Positions 31,284-36,920 of a stretch of DNA of 36,920 nt are shown here, piece by piece (position 1 is the stretch's first letter; each line of letters starts with the position of its first letter). Source of the DNA: UBA6912 sp041611095 (lineage in GTDB: Bacteria; Actinomycetota; Acidimicrobiia; Spongiisociales; UBA5794). The translations under genes were made by a program, and so were the position numbers. The notes below the pieces were generated by a model that was not told where the DNA came from, searched no databases, and was given only the letters and a program-made list of their open reading frames with translations. Where the stretch lies: contig JBFINP010000027.1 of the NCBI GenBank assembly GCA_041611095.1, positions 1 to 36,920 on the forward strand. The letters are read 5' to 3'.

Positions 31284-32450
31284 ATGAAAGAGATCGAGCT
31301 GCCGCCACTGACCGAAGACTTCACTGCGGATCCCGTCGAGCTGTTCTTCGACCTCGCCTACGTGTTCGCGTTCTCCCAGCTGGTCGGGCTCTTGGTCCAC
31401 GACCCGACGTGGGCTGGCGCGGGTCGAGCCGCGCTGTTGTTCGGCCTGCTGTGGTTGCCATGGCAACAACTCACATGGGCCGCCAACGCCATCTCGGGGA
31501 ACGGTCGCCCGGTGAGATTGCTGTTCCTCCTCGCCACGATTGTGAGCATTCCCATGGCGGCTTCGACCTCGACGGCGTTGGAGGGTGGCGGTCGCGTTTT
31601 CGCTTTCGCCCTGACCGGAATCATGCTGATCGGCTTCCGGATGCAGACACTGGGGGCTGTGGGCCGCAGCGACTATCGGGCCGTGGTTCTCGGATGGATC
31701 ACTCCGAACCTCGTCGCCATGGCGGTGTTGGTGACCGGGTCGTTCTTCGATGGTGGCGCCCGGCTGGCTTTTTGGCTCACCACCGCAGCCATCGTCCTGT
31801 GGGCCATGATCAAAGCCGCCGAAGGTGAGTGGCCCGTGCGTCCGGGTCATTTCGCCGAACGCCACGGCCTGATCGTCATCATCGCCCTGGGAGAAGTCAT
31901 CGTCGCCATCGGCATTCCCGTGGTCGACGCTTTGCAGGCCGGAGAGGGCCTGCCTGCCGCTACGGTCGCCGCCTTGCTCGCTTCGGGTGCCTTTTCGTGT
32001 TTGGTGTGGTGGGCGTACTTCGACCGACCCAGCCCCGGTTTGGAGTTCGCGGCCACGAAGCTGGACGGGCTGGAGATCGGCCACTACGTGCGCGACGTGT
32101 ATACCTGGGCGCACGCTCCGCTGGTTGCCGGAATCATCCTTGCCGCGGCCGCGCTCGAGGAGATCGCCCTGCATCCCCAAGACGCGGTGAAGCTTCCGTT
32201 CCGATTCATGCTCGCCGGAGGTCTCTTCCTCTTCCTGACTGGGGTCTTCCTGGCGGTGTGGCGGGCCTTTCGCGCCCGGGCTACCGAACGCCTGGTCGGC
32301 GCAGTCGTGATCGCAGTCATCGTCTTCGTCGGCGCATCCCTCTCCGGCGTCGCGGTCTTGTCGTTGGTCGTGCTCGTGATGTTCGTTGTGCTGTTTGCGG
32401 AGCATCGAAGAATCGAGAGGCTCGGACTCCACGCCGAACTTGGGGGCTGA
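31284..32450 (+). CDS. ltrA: low-temperature-requirement A (LtrA) family membrane protein
   Basis: This 388-residue protein has about ten to twelve membrane helices and the LtrA signatures VELFFDLAYVFAFSQL near the start and ERHGLIVIIALGEVIVAIG in the middle. The family is named for a Listeria gene needed for growth in the cold; its molecular function is not established. ATG 31284 is chosen because the charged start MKEIELPPLTEDFTADPVELFFDL matches family beginnings; a GTG at 31275 is an in-frame alternative. It is divergent from the small gene at 31044 across a 239-nt gap in which I see no clear operator, and convergent with the LuxR-type regulator. Confidence 0.88.
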   Translation: MKEIELPPLTEDFTADPVELFFDLAYVFAFSQLVGLLVHDPTWAGAGRAALLFGLLWLPWQQLTWAANAISGNGRPVRLLFLLATIVSIPMAASTSTALEGGGRVFAFALTGIMLIGFRMQTLGAVGRSDYRAVVLGWITPNLVAMAVLVTGSFFDGGARLAFWLTTAAIVLWAMIKAAEGEWPVRPGHFAERHGLIVIIALGEVIVAIGIPVVDALQAGEGLPAATVAALLASGAFSCLVWWAYFDRPSPGLEFAATKLDGLEIGHYVRDVYTWAHAPLVAGIILAAAALEEIALHPQDAVKLPFRFMLAGGLFLFLTGVFLAVWRAFRARATERLVGAVVIAVIVFVGASLSGVAVLSLVVLVMFVVLFAEHRRIERLGLHAELGG

Positions 32451-32570
32451 GCTACGGGGACATCGGCCTCGCTCGATAGCGCGCCCGAGGTGCTCTCACC
32501 AAGAGGGTCCTCAGAGTGGCGGCTTGCATAGCCGGAGGGCGGCACTGCCGTTGCGCGTCTTGGGCAATCC

Positions 32571-35339
32571 CTAGGGAGCTTCGCCGACGGCGACGGAGAC
32601 GGCGCCGTCGTGAACGAGTCGGGCCAGCTCGGTGCGCGAGCGAATCTCGAGCTTGCGGTAGATGCGGGTGAGATGTGCCTCGACGGTCGCGACGCTGACG
32701 TAGAGCGCCGCTGCGATCTCTCGGTTCCTGGCGCCCCCCGCCACCAGCTCCGCGATCTTCGCCTCCGTGGTCGTGAGCATGCCGTCGACTCGACGTGGTT
32801 GGGCCCGGTCGAGGTCCTCGGCCGCACGCTGCACCCACAGCTCGGCCCCCAGCTCAAAGAAGCGCTGCCGTGCTTCGCTCAGCGCCTCGGCGGCGGCAGT
32901 CCGCTTGCCGCCCCTCAACAGCGCCTGTCCCTGGCACAGCTTCGCCCTGGCCGCATCGGGCCTGAGACCCAACCGGTCGAAGGCTGCAACGGCCGCGCCG
33001 AGTGATTCCTCGGCATCTTCGGGCTCGCCCCTCGCCAGGGAGAGCACCCCCACCGCGTGAGCGAGCATCGCCGACGGTCGCTCCTCCTGCATGCTCGCCA
33101 CGGCACCGGAGATCGCATCGTGGACGGCTGCGGCCTCTTCGCTGCGGCCGGCAGCGGCCAGCGCGATCACGGCATCGGTCAGCGCAGGCACGGCGCCCGG
33201 GTGGCGAACTCCCATCTCGTCCGCCGCCGCATACGCCTCGTCGAGTACGTCGGCAGCCCGTTGGGTGTCTCCTCGAGAGTAGGCCAGCAGCCCGATGACC
33301 GCCTTGGCCCGGGCCGACCCCAGCCGGTGGCTTGGTCTTCCCGGCCAAGTGAGCATCTGCTCGGCGGTCTCGAGAGCGGTCGTTTCGCCGAGCCACGCCT
33401 CGACGAGTGCCTTGGGGTACAGCATCCATCCCTCTGCATCGCTGTTCTCGGTGTCACGAGCCGCGGTCACGCCCGCCTCGACGTGATCCCATGCGGCAGC
33501 GAAGTCACCTCGAGCGCAGGCCACGAGCGCAAGGTCGTAGAGCCGGTACGGCCGCTCGAGCTCATTGCCCGTCACGGGAAGCGCCTCGATGAGCTCGGTG
33601 AAGGCGGCTTCGGCTGCGTCGAGGTCGCCCGCCCACGAGCGCTGCTTCGCCAGCCAGGCGCGCGGACCGCCTCCGAGCGCCGGCTCACCGATATCGGACG
33701 CCATCGCAATGCTCTCCGCCATGGCCTCGGTGTCAGGTTTGCCGGTCATCGCCTCCATATGGGCCAAATGGGCGCCAGCCAGCATCTCGAGCCGACGATC
33801 GTGCGTGGCCTCGGCGAGTTCCAAAGCCTTTGTGGCACATTGGATGCCGCGAGCCAACTCACCGCGGTAGATCCCCCGAAACCAACCGATGATGTCGAGA
33901 ACACGCCCCCTCAGCGCCGCGTGGCCTTCCGAGTCCTCGAACGCTTGAAGGAGTGTCGCATCGCCGAGTTCGACATCGTCGTTCTCGACATAGAACCGCT
34001 GGATGAGTGCCTCGGCGCGCACGGGTCCCGGTGGGAGCGCGGCGGCGAGCTCGTCGATCAGCGCCCGGGCTCGCCGGGCATCGCCTGCCGATGCCACGTT
34101 GGTCACCTCGAGCAGTGCCCGCCGGTTGGCAGCCCCCTGGTCGTCGCCCGGGGTGATGCGGCGGCTGTGGTGAGCGAGCTCAGCCGCCAGATCCGAAGCG
34201 CCCCTTTCGGCTGCTCGCAATGCCGCGGCCTCGAGTGCATCGGCTGCCTCGCCATCGGCAGCGTCGACGGATAGTGCGAGGTGCCTCGCCCGGGCATCCG
34301 GATCGTCGAGTTGGGCGGCGATGTGGCCATGCAGGGCGCGTCGCTCGAGCCGGTTCATGCCCTCGTAGACGGCGGAACCGACGAGGGGATGGGCGAAGCG
34401 AACCCTCAGATCGGGATCTACAACCAGGATGTCGAGCTTCTCTGCTTCGCCGAGGCTGGCCTCGACGTCGGTGAGAGGCAGGACACGGGCGAGCTGGGCC
34501 AACGGCGTCGGGCCGAGCGCTGACGCAAATCGAATCAGCGTCAACACATCTCCTGCGACCTGGCCGAGCCGTGCCGCAATCACGGCCTGTAGCGAATCGG
34601 GCAGCGGAAAGCTCGCGGCGATTCCCAAAGCGCGCTCCTCACTCCGCAGCGACCGGGTCAGCTCGATGGCGTACAACGGGTTGCCTCCGGAGACCTCATA
34701 GACCTTGCGAAACGTGAGTGGGGATATCGCTGCGACCGCGGTGCGAAGGAGCCGCCGGAGCTCGGCAGGCGACAGGGGGCCGACGTCGACCGTCGTCGCA
34801 CGACCTGGTGGGAGTGACGACGCGAGGTTCAGCCGATCGCCGCCCTCTCCCCGCCGGCTCGTGACCAGCACGCCGATGGGCTCTCCGTCGAGGCGACGCA
34901 GGGCGTAACGCAGGCTACGCGCCGTGACTGCATCGATCCATTGAGCGTCGTCGATCGCAACGATCACGGGGCTTCTGTTCGACAGCTCGCGGAGGGTGTC
35001 GAGCACCGCACGACCCCGCTCGATCGGGTCGGTGTCCGACGCCAGCACCTGCGTGGGAGGGTCCACACCCTCGAACAGATCGGTGAGGGTGACGAGCGGT
35101 TCGGACATCTCTTCCATGGCGCCCCGAGCAACGAGCACGGCGTGGCCGAGCCCCCGACACACATCGAGGCCGGAGCGCCACAGGGCCGTCTTGCCGATCC
35201 CGGCCGCCCCGTGAATGGTCAGCGCACGAGTGTGCATCGTGGGCGGTTCGCAGAAGACACGTAGCACGGCGCGCTCGTGTTCGCGGCCGACCAACTCGAA
35301 ATGCGATGGACCCGGCGCAGGGGGTTGGTCCGAATGCAC
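32571..35339 (-). CDS. LuxR-family regulator with N-terminal AAA ATPase (LAL type)
   Basis: This 922-residue protein is a large ATP-binding LuxR regulator. The Walker A GAAGIGKT is at 44-51, Walker B is in VIVAIDDAQWID near 130, the middle 350-830 is helical repeat (TPR-like, Ala-rich pairs), and the C-terminus is a LuxR helix-turn-helix (TTTEAKIAELVAGGARNREIAAALYVSVATVEAHLTRIYRKL reads as the standard fold, near 858-900). Such proteins act as ligand-gated, ATP-dependent activators in the cytoplasm. It is divergent from the DUF4404 gene across 149 nt containing a 13-bp palindrome. Its target genes cannot be named; no metabolic genes adjoin it directly. Confidence 0.92.
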   Translation of the reverse strand: MHSDQPPAPGPSHFELVGREHERAVLRVFCEPPTMHTRALTIHGAAGIGKTALWRSGLDVCRGLGHAVLVARGAMEEMSEPLVTLTDLFEGVDPPTQVLASDTDPIERGRAVLDTLRELSNRSPVIVAIDDAQWIDAVTARSLRYALRRLDGEPIGVLVTSRRGEGGDRLNLASSLPPGRATTVDVGPLSPAELRRLLRTAVAAISPLTFRKVYEVSGGNPLYAIELTRSLRSEERALGIAASFPLPDSLQAVIAARLGQVAGDVLTLIRFASALGPTPLAQLARVLPLTDVEASLGEAEKLDILVVDPDLRVRFAHPLVGSAVYEGMNRLERRALHGHIAAQLDDPDARARHLALSVDAADGEAADALEAAALRAAERGASDLAAELAHHSRRITPGDDQGAANRRALLEVTNVASAGDARRARALIDELAAALPPGPVRAEALIQRFYVENDDVELGDATLLQAFEDSEGHAALRGRVLDIIGWFRGIYRGELARGIQCATKALELAEATHDRRLEMLAGAHLAHMEAMTGKPDTEAMAESIAMASDIGEPALGGGPRAWLAKQRSWAGDLDAAEAAFTELIEALPVTGNELERPYRLYDLALVACARGDFAAAWDHVEAGVTAARDTENSDAEGWMLYPKALVEAWLGETTALETAEQMLTWPGRPSHRLGSARAKAVIGLLAYSRGDTQRAADVLDEAYAAADEMGVRHPGAVPALTDAVIALAAAGRSEEAAAVHDAISGAVASMQEERPSAMLAHAVGVLSLARGEPEDAEESLGAAVAAFDRLGLRPDAARAKLCQGQALLRGGKRTAAAEALSEARQRFFELGAELWVQRAAEDLDRAQPRRVDGMLTTTEAKIAELVAGGARNREIAAALYVSVATVEAHLTRIYRKLEIRSRTELARLVHDGAVSVAVGEAP

Positions 35340-35396
35340 CTACAGATCATGCCAGCAGTTGGCTGCAATGGCGCGAGGTTCTTGCACCCGTCGTTT

Positions 35397-35409
35397 CGTC
35401 ACTGTGACG
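35397..35409. promoter_or_regulatory. palindrome CGTCAC-T-GTGACG in the LuxR/DUF4404 divergent promoter
   Basis: A perfect 6-bp inverted repeat around one base lies 58 nt upstream of the LuxR-type regulator start and 80 nt upstream of the DUF4404 start. Its place between divergent genes fits an operator for a dimeric regulator. It is not a full CRP-type site. No partner copy was seen elsewhere in the window. Confidence 0.35.
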
Positions 35410-35488
35410 GATTGTGCGGCCCGGCCCCAGGGGAGGGGAGCGCGCCATCGAGTAATCTGCTGCCAGTCAGGGAGTGAGAGGTAGCGGA

Positions 35489-35743
35489 GTGACCGACGAA
35501 ACCAGGGATCATCTCGAGAAGGTGCGCAGCCACCTGAGGGACGCCGCTGCGGCGGGCGATGAAGCCGCCGCCGAGCTGGCCGAGCATGTCGATGCGTACC
35601 TCGGTGGTGAGCAAGGCGATCAAGAGCACGGCGCCCTGATCGATCGGCTGCGCGAAGGGGTTCTACGGTTCGAGGTCTCGCACCCGACCCTCTCGCATGC
35701 CGTGCAGGGAGTGGTCGACTCGATGACTGCGTCCGGCATCTGA
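35489..35743 (+). CDS. DUF4404 family protein
   Basis: This 84-residue, acidic, all-helical protein matches DUF4404. It has DHLEKVRSHL at the start, a Glu/Ala-rich middle helix, and the conserved ending LREGVLRFEVSHPTLSHAVQGVVDSM.ASGI. It has no cysteine, membrane helix or signal peptide, and no function is established for the family. The start is the GTG at 35489, with GAGAGG upstream; a GTG-free extension is open but lacks family likeness. Its stop is 4 nt before the stop of the convergent ATPase gene. Confidence 0.75.
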   Translation: MTDETRDHLEKVRSHLRDAAAAGDEAAAELAEHVDAYLGGEQGDQEHGALIDRLREGVLRFEVSHPTLSHAVQGVVDSMTASGI

Positions 35744-35747
35744 GCCG

Positions 35748-36869
35748 CTAGGGCTTGGGGTCGCGGTCGCGTAGCCATGCGGCCAGCAGCGGATCGACTA
35801 GCTCCAGATCGCCGTCGTAAGGACGCCACACGAGGCTGCGCCTCTCCAGCGCCTTGAGGGCGCTTGACGCCGTCCCCTTGGCGAGGCCGAGGCGTTTCGC
35901 CGAGGCACCGTAGGGAGGCTCGCCCCAGGCGAGCACCCGGCACAGCTTCCGCTGCCCAGGCTCGAGCCCTGCCTCGACGGCGACGAACTCGTACTCACTA
36001 CGCCGCATCGCCTCGGCGTAGGCCGCCGCCCAGGCGTCCTGGTCCGACACGTCGCCCGCCGGCGTGGCTTCCCACAGATGGTGAGCGAGAAACGCAGCTC
36101 GCTGCGGGTGCCCGGCGGCGGTGGCCAGGAGGTACGGGAGTGCGCCTCCGGGGTCGCGGCCCGTCTCGGCGAACTTGGATTGGATCAGCTCGCCCAGGTC
36201 GTCGTCGCGGAGCCGTCCGAGCCGGAACTGCTCCGCCTGGCCGTAGAGCGGCGACGTGCGTTCGCCGAACATTGCGCTGAGTATCGATTGCTCGGAGCCG
36301 GCGAAGAGATACGAGAGCCGGTCGCGCTGGTGCTGGATCGTGGCCCGCAGCACCGCCTCGGCCGTGTCGACGATCCTGACCGCCTGGAACTCGTCCATCA
36401 CGATCAATGCCCTGGTCCCGAGGTCGCCGGTCACGTCGTACGGCAGGTGCAACAGGTCCTCGATGATGCGTGGCGCTGGTCGCTCGCCACGCGTGAGGCC
36501 GATCTTCGCCGGGCCCAGCCCGAGCTCGGCCGAGATCTCGGGGCTGCGGGTGGCCCGGCGTCGCAAGCTCGTGGCGAACCGTCCCTCCGGGAGCGATTGG
36601 AAGGCGCGACCGATGCGGTTGGCGACATCGTCGAGGGTCTGCACACCGAGGAAGTCGACCAACACGACCACGAGGTCGCTCGTCTCGGCGGCGTCGCGCC
36701 GGATGCGGTGGATCAGGCTCGTCTTGCCGTACCGGCGTGGACCGAACAGGAGGACGAACCGCCCGTGCATCGCTCGATCGGTGAGTGCAGCGATCTCGAC
36801 GTCGCGGCCCACGACATCGTCGGGAGGGGCCGGTCCGTCGAACACGAAGGGGGAGGTCTCGACCTGCAT
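35748..36869 (-). CDS. P-loop ATPase with C-terminal winged helix (archaeal-type AAA ATPase)
   Basis: This 373-residue cytoplasmic protein resembles the archaeal/bacterial STAND-like ATPases. It opens with VGRDVEIAAL, then Walker A GPRRYGKTS near 42-50, Walker B ALIVMDEFQAV near 160, a sensor-like YLFAGSEQSIL, and a C-terminal winged helix (YGASAKRLGLAKGTASSALKALERRSLVW). Members of this group are poorly characterised; regulatory or toxin-like roles have been suggested for related ATPases. ATG 36869 is preferred; an upstream GTG at 36890 would place the start within an apparent operator. It is the last complete gene of the window. Confidence 0.8.
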   Translation of the reverse strand: MQVETSPFVFDGPAPPDDVVGRDVEIAALTDRAMHGRFVLLFGPRRYGKTSLIHRIRRDAAETSDLVVVLVDFLGVQTLDDVANRIGRAFQSLPEGRFATSLRRRATRSPEISAELGLGPAKIGLTRGERPAPRIIEDLLHLPYDVTGDLGTRALIVMDEFQAVRIVDTAEAVLRATIQHQRDRLSYLFAGSEQSILSAMFGERTSPLYGQAEQFRLGRLRDDDLGELIQSKFAETGRDPGGALPYLLATAAGHPQRAAFLAHHLWEATPAGDVSDQDAWAAAYAEAMRRSEYEFVAVEAGLEPGQRKLCRVLAWGEPPYGASAKRLGLAKGTASSALKALERRSLVWRPYDGDLELVDPLLAAWLRDRDPKP

Positions 36870-36870
36870 G

Positions 36871-36911
36871 GTTCCGCATGACGATACCACAATGGTTCTG
36901 CGCGGCGGAAC
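36871..36911. promoter_or_regulatory. IclR-type boxes at the right edge
   Basis: GTTCTGC-GCG-GCGGAAC (36895-36911) is a 17-bp inverted repeat with one mismatched pair, in the same 7-3-7 layout as the hut and corrinoid operators. A weaker copy, GTTCCGC-ATG-ACGATAC (36871-36887), lies 24 bp before it. The boxes sit directly upstream of the ATPase gene and just before the end of the window, so the regulated gene may be a rightward one not visible here. Confidence 0.5.
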
Positions 36912-36920
36912 CTTCCGCTC

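Noticed and set aside
1..36920. tRNA, rRNA, CRISPR, insertion sequence or prophage elements.
   Set aside because: No T-arm-like consensus with cloverleaf, no regularly spaced repeats, and no transposase, integrase or phage structural gene was found on either strand by eye.

Overview
The window is GC-rich, tightly packed actinobacterial-type DNA with many GTG starts and 1-8 nt gene overlaps. The gene content (DMGDH-like oxidase with ETF, MttB cluster, LuxR regulator of the large ATP-binding type, LtrA, LemA/DUF2207) suggests an aerobic, heterotrophic actinomycete, perhaps of the Acidimicrobiia or Thermoleophilia. That placement is inference. No rRNA, tRNA, CRISPR, insertion sequence or phage gene was seen.

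Layout. 1-1.2 kb: a YgjP-type metalloprotease, a small zinc-finger protein and a broken RibD/DHFR-like fragment. 1.3-6.1 kb (minus): a histidine-utilisation operon hutU-hutF-hutI followed 9 nt later by a peptide-deformylase-family gene, with a divergent IclR regulator. 7.1-8.9 kb: formate-tetrahydrofolate ligase. 8.9-11.1 kb (minus): a CPA2 antiporter and a homocysteine S-methyltransferase whose leader looks like a SAM-II riboswitch. 11.4 kb: a small secreted protein. 12.0-16.2 kb (minus): an FAD/GcvT demethylating dehydrogenase with its own etfB and etfA. 16.6-23.6 kb (plus): a seven-gene overlapping operon encoding a corrinoid protein, DUF1638, a 'virulence factor'-family protein, a methyl-THF:corrinoid methyltransferase, a RamA-like corrinoid reactivase, a non-pyrrolysine MttB-family methyltransferase and MetF. 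23.6-26.6 kb (minus): GH1 beta-glucosidase and pgi. 26.7-27.9 kb: a sugar-type C-methyltransferase. 27.9-31.0 kb (minus): DUF2207 and LemA, then two unknown small genes. 31.3-36.9 kb: LtrA, a LuxR-type ATPase regulator, DUF4404 and a P-loop ATPase.

How it fits together. Nearly everything from 1.3 to 23.6 kb handles one-carbon units on tetrahydrofolate or cobalamin. HutF should yield N-formylglutamate. No hutG is present, but a deformylase-fold gene ends the operon and a formate-THF ligase lies beyond the regulator. MttB would move a methyl from a quaternary amine to the corrinoid protein; from there it can go to THF (then MetF) or to homocysteine. The FAD/GcvT enzyme with ETF would remove remaining N-methyl groups as methylene-THF. 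The homocysteine, pterin and corrinoid proteins together match a MetH split into separate polypeptides, and two of them share an RTNRRR tail. Near-identical IclR-type operators stand in the hut promoter and in front of the methyltransferase operon, so the two pathways are probably co-regulated.
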